Shown here in pieces: positions 37,210-47,653 of a DNA stretch of 64,000 bases. Under the pieces are notes generated by a model, which was not told where the DNA came from, did no database searches, and worked only from the letters and a program-made list of their open reading frames with translations. Both the position numbers and the translations under genes were made by a program. Numbering within the stretch: position 1 is the stretch's first letter; each line of letters starts with the position of its first letter. Origin of the DNA: Sediminimonas sp. (GTDB lineage Bacteria > Pseudomonadota > Alphaproteobacteria > Rhodobacterales > Rhodobacteraceae); assembly GCF_024637375.1 (NCBI RefSeq), contig NZ_JAGXFK010000036.1, positions 22,945 through 86,944 on the forward strand, read 5' to 3'.

Positions 37210-38013
37210 TCAGATACCGTCGAAACGCCCCCCGCGCCCGGCCCCGCCGGAAAAGCGCGCGGCACCGGACAGGCCCTCGCGCTCGAACGTCTGCAACGAG
37301 GCCCATTCGCGCCGCAGCGCCGCCGCCAGATCGCGCGGCGACAGCCGTGCCGACAGATGGTCGGCGCGCATGCAGCCCTGTGGAAAGCGCGACAGGTCGT
37401 GCGCCAGTTCCAGCGCCGCATCGAGCGCCGCGCCCGGCGCCGCCAGCCGGTCGGCCAGCCCCATGGCCTGCGCCTCGCCCGCCGCAACCGGACGGCCGGT
37501 CAGGATCATGTCGTTGCCGCGCCCCTGCCCCACCAGGCGCGGCAGGCGCACGGTGCCGCCGTCGATCAGCGGCACGCCCCAGCGGCGGCAGAACACGCCG
37601 AACACCGCGTCGTTTGCCGCCACGCGCATGTCGCACCATGCCGCCAGTTCCAGCCCGCCGGCCACCGCGTGGCCCTCGACCGCGGCGATCACCGGCTTGG
37701 ACAGCATCAGCCGTGATGGCCCCATGGGCCCCGGCAGCGGGCGCGCCATGGCATCGTCCCAATCGTCGGGGATGTCCACGCGGGCGATCCAGTCGCGCGC
37801 GGCGCCGTCGGCGGCGGCCTTGAGGTCGAACCCGGCGCAGAACGCACCCCCGGCCCCGGCCAGGATCGCGACATCGACGCTGTCGTCGCCGTCAAAGGCC
37901 ATGAACGCCTCGAACAGGCGTTCGGCGGTGGCCGGATCGACCGCGTTGCGCTGCGCGGGCCGGTCGATGGTGATGACGCGCGCGCGGGCTTCGTCGCGGA
38001 TGTCTACCGTCAT
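37210..38013 (-). CDS. Enoyl-CoA hydratase/isomerase (crotonase) family protein
   Basis: ARVITIDRPAQRNAVDPATAERLFEAFMAFD; SKPVIAAVEGHAVAGGLELAAWCDMRVA. Confidence 0.92.
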   Translation of the reverse strand: MTVDIRDEARARVITIDRPAQRNAVDPATAERLFEAFMAFDGDDSVDVAILAGAGGAFCAGFDLKAAADGAARDWIARVDIPDDWDDAMARPLPGPMGPSRLMLSKPVIAAVEGHAVAGGLELAAWCDMRVAANDAVFGVFCRRWGVPLIDGGTVRLPRLVGQGRGNDMILTGRPVAAGEAQAMGLADRLAAPGAALDAALELAHDLSRFPQGCMRADHLSARLSPRDLAAALRREWASLQTFEREGLSGAARFSGGAGRGGRFDGI

Positions 38014-38375
38014 GAATTGTGCCTTTCGAGTCGCGAAACCGATGCCACCAGCCTGCCCCGACCCCGCACCCGAGAGCAAGGCAGACATGGTTTCGCCTGC
38101 GTCGCGTGCGTGCCGGTGTTCACCACCTGACAAAAAGTTCCCAGCCTGCCCCTGGTGCGTCCTTGGTTGCTCGGGGCGAGGTTCGAAAGGTCGCAATGCG
38201 GGACGAAGCGGGCGCTTGGGTCGGTTTGGGAAGTGCTCAGGATGGCCTTGAGCGGTCGTTGAGGCAACCGGCTGAGGTGCCGCGCGGTGCCCGACCGCCT
38301 GGTGGGCGCAGCAACGAATGTGGATCGCGCTTTATGCCCGCCAAATACCTCTTCGGTATCATCAGCTTGATACGC

Positions 38376-38420
38376 CCGCAAAAGCGCCCGCCCGAGGGGG
38401 CGGTCGGGCGCTGCGCGGCG
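38376..38420 (-). terminator. Rho-independent terminator-like hairpin
   Basis: minus strand ...AGCGCCCGACCGCCCCCTCGGGCGGGCGCTTTTGCGG: GC stem followed by TTTT. Confidence 0.55.
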
Positions 38421-38675
38421 GCGCGTTCCGCGCCTTTATTCCGCGCATTGGCGCCACGCCTCAACGTCCGCTCCAGACCACGCGCTGCCAATACCGCGCC
38501 GGCCTGATCCGGCGCAAAGGGCTCGACCCCGTCATCTGACCGTCTCGCCCAAGGATGCTGGACAAGTGTCCGATACCCTGCTTCCATGGGGTATCTTGTG
38601 TCAGGTGGCGAATATCAGGCGATCCGCGTCGGCGCCCCCGCGTACCGGCGCCTGCCGCGAAGGGATCAAGCAGAA

Positions 38676-38869
38676 TGCAGCATCTGGAAGAGCGTATCGC
38701 GCACCTGACGCGCACCGTTGACGAGTTGTCGGACATCGTGCGCGCGCAACACGACCGGATCGACCAGTTGACCCAGCGCGTGGAGTTGCTGATACAGCGC
38801 GAAGCCAGCCGCGAGGCCGACAGCGGCAGCCACACCTATACGGCCGACCAGCGCCCGCCGCACTGGTAG
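38676..38869 (+). CDS. slyX: SlyX family protein
   Basis: MQHLEERIAHLTRTVDELSDIVRAQHDRIDQLTQRVELLIQRE...RPPHW. Confidence 0.85.
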
Positions 38870-38872
38870 GGC

Positions 38873-41800
38873 TCAGACCTCCTCGACCGCCATCACGCCG
38901 GCCAGCGACTTGATCGCGCTGCGCACCTGCGGGGTCAGCGGGTATTCGCGCCCGGTGTCGATCTCGACCTCGCCGGGCAGCGCCGAGTCCATCAGGCACA
39001 GGTGCACCGGCCCGCGACCGGCGGCGCGCACGCTTTGCGCGGCACCGTCGAGAACCGAAGCCACCGCCGCGATGGCTTGCGCGTCCTCGATCAGGATGCG
39101 CAATCCCGCGCTGCCGGCATCGGCGACCACCGTATCCATCGGCGCGACCGAACGCCCTACGGGATCGAACTGCCCCTCGTTGAAACGTGCCTCAAGCGTC
39201 ATCACCACCTGGTTGGTCTGTTCCAGCACCCGGCGGGTGGCCTCGAAATCCTCGGCGAACATCACCATTCCGCTGACCTGCCCGGTGGGGTCGGAAATCG
39301 ACATGCGGAAAAACCGCGTGCCGCGGCCCGACTTGCGTTCCTGCAGGCCCGACACGATGACGCCGACCCTGGCGATGGCGGCGCCGTCGCGTTCCGCCTG
39401 GTTCCGGATCTGTTCCAGCGTCAGCACGTTCTTGCGCCTGAGCGCCGGCAGGTAGTCATCCAGCGGATGGCCCGACAGGTAGAACCCGATGGCCTTGTGT
39501 TCCTCGGCCAGCCGTTCCACCGGCAGCCAGTCGTCGACGGGAGCGAGCCGCGGCTCGGGCAGGTCGTCGCCGGCCTCGCCGAACAGCGACACCTGGTTCG
39601 AGGATTTCTGTTCATGCACCGCGGCCGCGTAGCCCACCAGTGCATCGAGGCTTTCCAGCACCCGCCGCCGGTTGGCATCGAGCTGATCGAACGCCCCGGC
39701 GCGGGCCAGCATTTCCAGCGACCGTTTGCCGACCCGTTTCAGATCGACACGGCGGGCAAGATCGAACAGCGTCACGAAGGGCGCATCGCCACGGGCGCGC
39801 GTGATCAGGCCCATCGCCTCCAGCCCGACATTCTTGAGCGCGCCCAGCCCGTAGACCAGCCGCCCCTCGCTGACCGAGAACGCGGCGTCGGAGCGGTTCA
39901 CGCAGGGCGGCACGATCTCGATGTCGAGGCCGCGGCGCACCTCCTCGGCGTAGATGGCAAGCTTCTCGGTCAGGTGGATGTCGCAGTTCATCACCCCGGC
40001 CATGAACTCGACCGGGTGATTGGCCTTGAGCCACGCGGTCTGGTAGCTGACCACCGCGTAGGCCGCCGCGTGGGACTTGTTGAAGCCGTAATTGGCGAAC
40101 TTTTCCAGCAGGTTCCACACGTCCAGCGCCTTGGCGTCGTCGACGCCGTTGGCGCGCGCGCCCTCGATGAACTTGGGTCGCTCGGCGTCCATCGCCTCCT
40201 TGATCTTCTTGCCCATGGCGCGGCGCAGCAGGTCGGCGCCGCCAAGGGTATAGCCGGCCATTTCCTGGGCGATCTGCATCACCTGTTCCTGGTAGACGAT
40301 GATGCCCTGCGTCTCGTCGAGGATGTGATCGACGGACGGGTGCAGGTAATCGCGGTCGCTTTGGGCGTTCTTGACCTCGCAATACTTGGGAATGTTTTCC
40401 ATCGGGCCGGGACGGTAGAGCGCCACCAGCGCCACGATGTCCTCGATGCAGGTGGGTTTCATACGCCGCAGCGCATCCATCATGCCCGAGCTTTCGACCT
40501 GGAACACCGCCACCGTGCGGGCGCTGGCATACAGCCGGTAGGTCGCGTCGTCGTCCAGAGGGATGGCGCCGATGTCGTCCACCGCCGACGCCTCGGGCGG
40601 CTCGTATAGTTGCTGGCCATCGGGCGCGATATGCAGGTGCCGGCCGCCCGCCTTGATCAGGTCGACCGCGTTCTGGATCACCGTCAGCGTCTTGAGGCCG
40701 AGAAAGTCGAACTTCACCAGCCCGGCCTGTTCGACCCATTTCATGTTGAACTGGGTCGCCGGCATGTCCGAGCGCGGATCCTGGTAGAGCGGTACCAGCT
40801 TGTCCAGCGGCCGGTCGCCGATCACCACGCCGGCGGCGTGGGTCGAGGCGTTCCTGAGCAGCCCCTCGACCTGCTGGCCGTATTTCAGCAGCCGGGCGAC
40901 GACCTCTTCGTTGCGGGCCTCCTCGCGCAGGCGCGGCTCTTCCTCAAGCGCCTTGTCGATCGAGACGGGCTTCACGCCCTCGACCGGGATGAGCTTGCTC
41001 AGCCGGTCCACCTGCCCGTAGGGCATCTGCAACACCCGGCCGATATCGCGCACCGCCGCTTTCGACAGAAGCGCGCCGAAGGTGATGATCTGCGCCACCT
41101 TCTCGCGGCCGTATTTCTGCTGGACGTAGGCAATCACCTCTTCGCGGCGATCCATGCAGAAGTCGATGTCGAAATCCGGCATGCTGACCCGCTCGGGGTT
41201 GAGGAAGCGTTCGAACAGCAGCTTGTAGCGCAGCGGGTCCAGATCGGTGATGGTCAGCGCATAGGCCACCAGGCTGCCGGCGCCCGAGCCGCGCCCCGGC
41301 CCCACCGGGATGTCGTGATCCTTGGCCCATTTGATGAAGTCGGCCACGATAAGGAAATAGCCGGGGAAGCCCATCTGCTCGATGATGCCGAGTTCGTAGT
41401 CGAGCCGTGCCTCGTAGTCCGCCACCGGAGCGGCATGCGGGATGACGCGCAGCCGCTCGGCCAGCCCCTCGCCCGCCTGGCGGCGCAGCTCCTGCACCTC
41501 GTCATCGGCGAAGCGCGGCAGGATCGGTTTGTGCAGGCTGGCCTTGAAAGCGCAACGACGGGCGATCTCGACGGTGTTTTCCAGCGCCTCGGGCAGATCG
41601 GCGAACAGCGTCGCCATTTCCTGTTGCGACTTGAAATAATGCTGCGAGGTCAGGCGCCGGCGCGGTTCCTGCTGATCGACATAGGCGCCCTCGGCAATGC
41701 AGATAAGGGCATCGTGCGCCTCGTACATCGCGGCGTCGGGAAAATAGACATCGTTGGTGGCCACCAGCGGCAGATCCATCGCGTAGGCCATCTCGACAAA

Positions 41801-42382
41801 CCCACGTTCGGTCAGCCGTTCGGCCTCGGGCTGGCCGTCCTCGGTGGGGTGGCGCTGCAGCTCGACATAAAGCCGGTCGGGGTAGATACCTGTCAGCCGC
41901 CCGATCAGCGCCTCGGCCGCGTCGTGCCGGCCCTGGCGCAGCAGCCGCCCGACCGGCCCGTCGGGGCCGCCGGTCATGCAGATCAGCCCCTCGGAATTGG
42001 CCTGCAACTCCTCGATGCCGACCTGCGGCGCCTGCCCGCCACGCGCCACGTACAGGCAGGTGTTAAGCCGCATCAGGTTCTCGTACCCGGCCTCGTTCTG
42101 GGCCAGAAGAACCACCGGCGCCGGCGGCGGGGGCTGCTCGCCGGGGGGCGATTGCGCGTAAGCCAGATCGACCTGGCAGCCGATGATGGGCTGCACGCCG
42201 GCCTCGGACGCGCCCACCGAAAACTCCAGCGCCGCGAACATGTTGTTGGTGTCGGTCACGGCTACGGCCGGCATCTGCGCCGCCGCGCAAAGGCCCGGCA
42301 GCTTCTTGAGGCGCACCGCCCCTTCCAGGAGCGAATACTCGGTGTGCACGCGAAGGTGGATGAATCGGGGGGGGCTGCTCAT
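38873..42382 (-). CDS. dnaE: DNA polymerase III subunit alpha
   Basis: FIHLRVHTEYSLLEGAVRLKKL PHP start; FDIDFCMDRREEVIAYVQQKYGREKVAQIITFG; about 1170 aa. Confidence 0.97.
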   Translation of the reverse strand: MSSPPRFIHLRVHTEYSLLEGAVRLKKLPGLCAAAQMPAVAVTDTNNMFAALEFSVGASEAGVQPIIGCQVDLAYAQSPPGEQPPPPAPVVLLAQNEAGYENLMRLNTCLYVARGGQAPQVGIEELQANSEGLICMTGGPDGPVGRLLRQGRHDAAEALIGRLTGIYPDRLYVELQRHPTEDGQPEAERLTERGFVEMAYAMDLPLVATNDVYFPDAAMYEAHDALICIAEGAYVDQQEPRRRLTSQHYFKSQQEMATLFADLPEALENTVEIARRCAFKASLHKPILPRFADDEVQELRRQAGEGLAERLRVIPHAAPVADYEARLDYELGIIEQMGFPGYFLIVADFIKWAKDHDIPVGPGRGSGAGSLVAYALTITDLDPLRYKLLFERFLNPERVSMPDFDIDFCMDRREEVIAYVQQKYGREKVAQIITFGALLSKAAVRDIGRVLQMPYGQVDRLSKLIPVEGVKPVSIDKALEEEPRLREEARNEEVVARLLKYGQQVEGLLRNASTHAAGVVIGDRPLDKLVPLYQDPRSDMPATQFNMKWVEQAGLVKFDFLGLKTLTVIQNAVDLIKAGGRHLHIAPDGQQLYEPPEASAVDDIGAIPLDDDATYRLYASARTVAVFQVESSGMMDALRRMKPTCIEDIVALVALYRPGPMENIPKYCEVKNAQSDRDYLHPSVDHILDETQGIIVYQEQVMQIAQEMAGYTLGGADLLRRAMGKKIKEAMDAERPKFIEGARANGVDDAKALDVWNLLEKFANYGFNKSHAAAYAVVSYQTAWLKANHPVEFMAGVMNCDIHLTEKLAIYAEEVRRGLDIEIVPPCVNRSDAAFSVSEGRLVYGLGALKNVGLEAMGLITRARGDAPFVTLFDLARRVDLKRVGKRSLEMLARAGAFDQLDANRRRVLESLDALVGYAAAVHEQKSSNQVSLFGEAGDDLPEPRLAPVDDWLPVERLAEEHKAIGFYLSGHPLDDYLPALRRKNVLTLEQIRNQAERDGAAIARVGVIVSGLQERKSGRGTRFFRMSISDPTGQVSGMVMFAEDFEATRRVLEQTNQVVMTLEARFNEGQFDPVGRSVAPMDTVVADAGSAGLRILIEDAQAIAAVASVLDGAAQSVRAAGRGPVHLCLMDSALPGEVEIDTGREYPLTPQVRSAIKSLAGVMAVEEV

Positions 42383-42663
42383 GAACGCCAGCCTAGCGGT
42401 ACCGTGCGCCCAACGGAAGATGCGTCCTCGCTGCAATGGCGCCGATATGGCGACCCGCGAGCGGGGTCGTTCGCCCGCGCCCCCCGGTGCGCATTCCGCG
42501 CAGATGAAGGCCGGGCCGACGGCCCAAGTGCCGCGGATTTCATCCTGAATCTACCGGGTCGGGCGCCATGGCGCGGCAATCGTGCGCAGGCCATTGCCGC
42601 GGGTGTCGCAGTCGCGCTACTAGGGGCGGGCGCACAACGGACCGCGAGGCAGGGAAAGACCGC

Positions 42664-44181
42664 GTGACAGAGGTTCTGCTATCCATCGAAGGGCTGACCA
42701 AGGCCTATCCGGGTGTCGTCGCCAACGACGATGTCACCTTCGATATCCGCGAGGGCGAGGTGCACGCCCTTCTCGGCGAGAACGGCGCTGGCAAGTCCAC
42801 GCTGGTCAAGATGATCTACGGGCTGATCAAGCCCGATGCCGGGCGGATGCGCTTGCGCGGGGCGCCCTATGCGCCGACGGCGCCGCACGTTGCGCGGGCG
42901 TCGGGCGTGGCGATGGTGTTCCAGCACTTTTCGCTGTTCGAGGCCCTCGACGTGGCCGAGAACATCGCCCTGGGCATGCAGGACCCGCCGCCGATGCGCA
43001 CGCTTCAACAGCGTATTCGCGAAGTCTCGGATCTTTACGGTCTGCCGCTCGACCCCACGCGCACGGTGGGCGAGTTGTCCGCCGGCGAGCGTCAGCGCGT
43101 CGAGATCGTGCGCTGCCTGTTGCAGGCACCGCGGCTGCTGATCATGGACGAGCCGACCAGCGTGCTCACCCCGCAAGAGGTCGACATCCTCTTCGAAACC
43201 CTGCGCCGACTGCGCGGCGAGGGCGTCGCGATCCTCTATATCAGCCACAAGCTGGAAGAGATACGCGCGCTGTGCGACCATGCCACGATCCTGCGGCTGG
43301 GGCGCAAGGTCGCCACCTGCACGCCCTCGGAGACCACTGCACGCGAGTTGGCCGAGATGATGGTGGGCAGCACCCTGAAAAGCCCCGAAAGCGCCCCGCG
43401 CGAGACCGGCGAAGTGATGCTCAGGCTCGACCGGCTGTCGGTGGCGTCACCGTCGAAATTCGGCACCGCGCTGCGCGAGTTGTCGCTGGAGCTACGCCGC
43501 GGCGAGGTGCTGGGAGTCGGCGGCGTCGCCGGCAACGGGCAGGACGAGCTGCTGGCCGTGCTGTCGGGCGAATTGCGCTGCGCGCCTGGCATGTTGGCCT
43601 TGAAGGGGCGCGATATCGGCCCGCGCGGCCCGGTGACGCGGCGCCGCATGGGCCTGTCATCGGCCCCCGAGGAGCGCCTGGGCCACGCCGCGGCCCCGGA
43701 CATGAGCCTGACAGAGAACGCGCTGCTGACCGGGGCGCAGCGCCGCAACTTGCTGCGCCACGGCTTCGTGCGATGGGCCCGCGCGCGCGACTTTGCCGCG
43801 GCGATCATCGCGCGCTTCGACGTGCGCACGCCGGGCCCGGACACGGCGGCGCGGGCCTTGTCCGGTGGAAATCTGCAAAAATTCGTCATCGGCCGCGAGG
43901 TGCTGCAGGGGCCCGAGGTGCTGGTCGTCAACCAGCCGACATGGGGTGTCGATGCCGCCGCCGCGGCCGCAATCCGCCAGGCGCTGCTGGATCTCGCCGC
44001 CGCCGGCACCGCGGTTCTGGTGATCAGCCAGGACCTGGACGAGCTGATGGAAATCAGCGACCGCTTCGGCGCGCTCAACGAGGGGCGGCTGTCGGCGATC
44101 CGCCCCGCCCACGGGCTGAGCGTCGAGGACGTGGGCCTGATGATGGGCGGCGCTCACGGCATGGAGGTGGCACATGTCTGA
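42664..44181 (+). CDS. ABC transporter ATP-binding protein (BMP/nucleoside-type, dual NBD)
   Basis: GEVHALLGENGAGKSTLVKMIYGL; second NBD LSGGNLQKFVIGREVLQGPEVLVVNQPTWGVD. Confidence 0.93.
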   Translation: MTEVLLSIEGLTKAYPGVVANDDVTFDIREGEVHALLGENGAGKSTLVKMIYGLIKPDAGRMRLRGAPYAPTAPHVARASGVAMVFQHFSLFEALDVAENIALGMQDPPPMRTLQQRIREVSDLYGLPLDPTRTVGELSAGERQRVEIVRCLLQAPRLLIMDEPTSVLTPQEVDILFETLRRLRGEGVAILYISHKLEEIRALCDHATILRLGRKVATCTPSETTARELAEMMVGSTLKSPESAPRETGEVMLRLDRLSVASPSKFGTALRELSLELRRGEVLGVGGVAGNGQDELLAVLSGELRCAPGMLALKGRDIGPRGPVTRRRMGLSSAPEERLGHAAAPDMSLTENALLTGAQRRNLLRHGFVRWARARDFAAAIIARFDVRTPGPDTAARALSGGNLQKFVIGREVLQGPEVLVVNQPTWGVDAAAAAAIRQALLDLAAAGTAVLVISQDLDELMEISDRFGALNEGRLSAIRPAHGLSVEDVGLMMGGAHGMEVAHV

Positions 44182-44252
44182 TCCCTCACACCAGAAGATT
44201 CATGCCTTCGGCGAGGATATTTTCAGCCAGAAGAAACCACCGGCCAACCATG

Positions 44253-44317
44253 TTTCTTCTGGCTTCAAATATCCCGGGGGAGTCGCGCGCACGTCGCGCG
44301 GCGGGGGCAGCGCCCCC
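44253..44317. repeat. Intergenic palindromic repeat, copy 1 (with adjacent 13-bp inverted repeat 44225-44237/44252-44264)
   Basis: tttcttctggcttcaaatatcccgggggagtcgcgcgcacgtcgcgcggcgggggcagcgccccc; agccagaagaaac / gtttcttctggct perfect inverted repeat. Confidence 0.65.
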
Positions 44318-44343
44318 ATGACACGGGCGCGGGGCGCGCGGCG

Positions 44344-45426
44344 ATGCTGAAGCTCGAAAAGCGCCCCGAACCCTCGACGCTGTGGACCTACCTGACGCCG
44401 CTGGTCGCGGTGCTGGCCACGATGCTGGCGGGCGGGGCGCTGTTCGCTTTCCTCGGAAAAGACCCGGTTCTGGCGATTCGCACCATCTTCTGGGATCCGC
44501 TTTTTTCCGAGTTCGCCTATTACTACCGCCCGCAATTGCTGGTGAAGGGGGCGCCGCTGGTGCTGATCGCGATCGGGCTGAGCCTGGGCTTTCGCGCCGG
44601 CATCTGGAACATCGGCGCCGAGGGGCAGTACATCATCGGCGCGCTGGCGGGCGCGGGCGTGGGGTTGGCCTTCTACCCGCACGAGGCGTGGTACATCTTT
44701 CCGCTGATGGTGCTGGCCGGCGCCCTGGGCGGGTGCGCCTGGGCGATGATTCCGGCGATCCTCAAGGTGCGCTTCGGCACCAACGAGATCCTGGTGTCGC
44801 TGATGCTGGTCTACGTCGCCGAGCGGTTGCTGGCCTCGATGTCGCTGGGCCTGCTGAAGAACCCCGAGGGCATGGGCTTTCCGGGTTCGCGCAACCTTCA
44901 GAACTATCCCAGCGCCCACAACGCCGAGCTGATCGCGGGCAGCGGCATGCATTGGGGCGTCGTGGCGGCCTTCATCGCCGTGATCGCGGCGCATGTGCTG
45001 CTCAACCGGCATATACTGGGTTATCACATCCGCCTGGCCGGGCAGGCACCGCGCGCGGCGCGTTTCGCGGGCGTGACACCGGCGCGCCTGATCCTCGTCT
45101 GCCTTGGCACCGCCGGGGCGCTGGCGGGCATGGCAGGGCTGTTCGAGGTATCGGGCCCCGCGGGCCAGGTCAGCATCGATTTCAACGTGGGCTACGGGTT
45201 CACCGCGATCATCGTGGCGTTCCTGGGCCGGCTGCACCCGGTGGGCATCCTGCTGGCCGGGGCGCTGATGGCGCTTACCTACATCGGCGGCGAGATCGCG
45301 CAGTCGCAACTGGGCCTGCCGTCGGCGGCGATCCAGCTGTTCCAGGGCATGCTGCTGTTTTTCCTGCTGGCCATCGACGTGCTGACCAATTACCGGCTGG
45401 TTCGCACCGCCAGGGAGGTGGCCTGA
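44344..45426 (+). CDS. ABC transporter permease (BMP/nucleoside-type)
   Basis: Polytopic; NIGAEGQYIIGALAGAG; FGTNEILVSLMLVYVAERLL. Confidence 0.93.
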   Translation: MLKLEKRPEPSTLWTYLTPLVAVLATMLAGGALFAFLGKDPVLAIRTIFWDPLFSEFAYYYRPQLLVKGAPLVLIAIGLSLGFRAGIWNIGAEGQYIIGALAGAGVGLAFYPHEAWYIFPLMVLAGALGGCAWAMIPAILKVRFGTNEILVSLMLVYVAERLLASMSLGLLKNPEGMGFPGSRNLQNYPSAHNAELIAGSGMHWGVVAAFIAVIAAHVLLNRHILGYHIRLAGQAPRAARFAGVTPARLILVCLGTAGALAGMAGLFEVSGPAGQVSIDFNVGYGFTAIIVAFLGRLHPVGILLAGALMALTYIGGEIAQSQLGLPSAAIQLFQGMLLFFLLAIDVLTNYRLVRTAREVA

Positions 45427-45427
45427 C

Positions 45428-46348
45428 ATGGATCTCGGAGCGATCGACCCGGCCCTGCTACTGGCCAGCCTGATGGTGGCGGCCACGCCCTTGCTGCTGG
45501 CCGCCGTGGGCGAGTTGGTGGTGGAACGCGCCGGCGTGCTCAACCTCGGGGTCGAGGGGATGATGATCACCGGCGCGATCTGCGGGTTCATCGTGGCGGT
45601 GCAAAGCGGCTCGCCGCTTCTGGGCATGGCGGCGGCGGCGGCGGGGGGTGCGGGGCTGTCGATGCTGTTTGCCCTGCTGACGCAATTCGCGCTGGCCAAC
45701 CAGGTGGCGTCGGGGCTGTCGCTGACGCTGTTCGGGCTGGGACTGAGCGCGCTGATGGGCCAGGGCTACCAGGGCGTCAAGCCGCCGCCGTTTCCGCGGC
45801 TCGACGTGGCGCTGCTGAGCGATTTGCCCCTTGTCGGCCCGGTGCTGTTGTCACACGACCTGATGGTCTACTTCGGGCTGATCATATGCGCGGTGGTCTG
45901 GGCGATGCTGAAATACACCCGCGCGGGGCTGATCCTGCGCGCGGTGGGCGAGAATCACGACGCCGCGCACGCGCTTGGCTACAACGTGGTCGGGATCCGC
46001 ATTTTGGCGATCATGTTCGGCGGTGCCTGCGCGGGGCTGGGCGGCGCCTATATCAGCCTCATCCGGGTGCCGCAGTGGACCGAGGGCATGACCGCCGGAA
46101 TCGGCTGGATCGCGCTGGCGCTGGTGGTCTTCGCAAGCTGGAAACCCGGGCGGGTGCTGCTGGGTGCCTATCTTTTCGGCGGGGTGTCGGTTATTCAGCT
46201 CAATCTGCAGGCCGCGGGCGTTGCCATCCCGGTCGAATACTTGGCAATGTCGCCTTATCTGATCACCATCCTGGTGCTGGTGATCATGTCCGCCGACCGC
46301 TCGCGCGCCCCGGGCTCGCTGGGGCGGCCGTTTCATGCCCCGAGCTGA
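45428..46348 (+). CDS. ABC transporter permease (BMP/nucleoside-type)
   Basis: LAAVGELVVERAGVLNLGVEGMMITGAICGFIVAV. Confidence 0.94.
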   Translation: MDLGAIDPALLLASLMVAATPLLLAAVGELVVERAGVLNLGVEGMMITGAICGFIVAVQSGSPLLGMAAAAAGGAGLSMLFALLTQFALANQVASGLSLTLFGLGLSALMGQGYQGVKPPPFPRLDVALLSDLPLVGPVLLSHDLMVYFGLIICAVVWAMLKYTRAGLILRAVGENHDAAHALGYNVVGIRILAIMFGGACAGLGGAYISLIRVPQWTEGMTAGIGWIALALVVFASWKPGRVLLGAYLFGGVSVIQLNLQAAGVAIPVEYLAMSPYLITILVLVIMSADRSRAPGSLGRPFHAPS

Positions 46349-46396
46349 GCGACGGGCGCGCGCAACCAACCGGAGCAACCACAGGGGGATACCCGA

Positions 46397-47470
46397 ATGA
46401 AACTGCACAATATCCTGACAACCGCCGTCGCGGCGCTGGGGCTGGCCACCGCGGCCATGGCCCAGGACAAGACCAAGGTCGGCTTCATCTATGTCGGCCC
46501 GATCGGCGACGGCGGCTGGACCTACGAGCACGACAAGGCCCGGCTGGCCGTGGAAGAGCATTTCGGCGACAAGGTGGAAACCATCTACCAGGAAAGCGTC
46601 CCCGAGGGCACCGACGCCGAGCGCGCGATCACCCAGATGGCGCTTCAGGGCGCCGACCTGATCTTCACGACCTCCTTCGGGTTCATGGACCCGACCGTCG
46701 CGGCGGCCAAGAAGTTTCCGAACGTGAAGTTCGAGCACGCCACCGGCTACAAGACCGCGCCCAATCTGAGCACCTACTCCGCGCGTTTCTACGAGGGCCG
46801 CGCCATCCAGGGCCATATCGCCGGCAGGATGACCGAAAGCAACACGATCGGCTACATCGCCTCCTACCCCATTCCAGAGGTCATTCGCGGCATCAACTCG
46901 GCCTTCATTCACGCGCGCAAGGCCAACCCCGACGTGCAGTTCAAGATCATCTGGGCCTACACCTGGTTCGACCCGGCGAAAGAAGCCGACGCCGCCCAGG
47001 CCCTGATCGAACAGGGCGCCGACGTGATCCTGCAACACACCGATTCGACCGCGCCGCAGGCGGCGGCCGAAAAGGCCGGCGATGTCATCACCTTCGGGCA
47101 GGCCTCGGACATGGCCGAGTACAAGCCGATGCCGCGGGTGAGTTCCATCATCGACAACTGGGCGCCCTATTACATCGCCCGTACCCAGGCGGTGATCGAC
47201 GGCACCTGGGAAAGCCAGCAGGTCTGGCACGGCATCGGCGAAGGCATGGTCGGGATCGGCGAGATCACCGACGCCGTCCCCGATGACGTCAAGGCCGAGG
47301 CGCTGGCGCTGAAAGACGCCATCGCCAGCGGCGACTACCACCCCTTCACCGGCCCGCTGAAAAAGCAGGACGGGTCCGACTGGCTGTCCGAGAGCGAAGT
47401 CGCCGACGACGGCACCCTGCTGGGCATGGATTTCTACGTCGAGGGGCTGACCGGCGAAATCCCGCAGTAA
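46397..47470 (+). CDS. BMP family ABC transporter substrate-binding protein
   Basis: Signal peptide; KVGFIYVGPIGDGGWTYEHDKARLAVEEHFGDKVETIYQESVPEGTDAERAITQMA. Confidence 0.95.
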   Translation: MKLHNILTTAVAALGLATAAMAQDKTKVGFIYVGPIGDGGWTYEHDKARLAVEEHFGDKVETIYQESVPEGTDAERAITQMALQGADLIFTTSFGFMDPTVAAAKKFPNVKFEHATGYKTAPNLSTYSARFYEGRAIQGHIAGRMTESNTIGYIASYPIPEVIRGINSAFIHARKANPDVQFKIIWAYTWFDPAKEADAAQALIEQGADVILQHTDSTAPQAAAEKAGDVITFGQASDMAEYKPMPRVSSIIDNWAPYYIARTQAVIDGTWESQQVWHGIGEGMVGIGEITDAVPDDVKAEALALKDAIASGDYHPFTGPLKKQDGSDWLSESEVADDGTLLGMDFYVEGLTGEIPQ

Positions 47471-47493
47471 CCTGCACAGACAGGCACTTGAAA

Positions 47494-47525
47494 GGCCCTG
47501 TCCAGTCCCCTGGGCAGGGCCTTTT
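47494..47525 (+). terminator. Rho-independent terminator after the BMP operon
   Basis: ggccctgtccagtcccctgggcagggcctttt. Confidence 0.8.
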
Positions 47526-47653
47526 GCACTCTTCGCATCACCGCCCCCATTCCGCGGAATGGCGAATAACAGCCTGCGCGTACCCATGAAAATTGACAAA
47601 CCCGGCGCCGGACAATAGCGAATTTCAATCGACAATAATCAAGCAACCAGTCC

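Noticed and set aside
35840-38251. + strand ORF of 803 aa
   Set aside because: Spans antisense of murD and crotonase; no recognisable domain, low-complexity.
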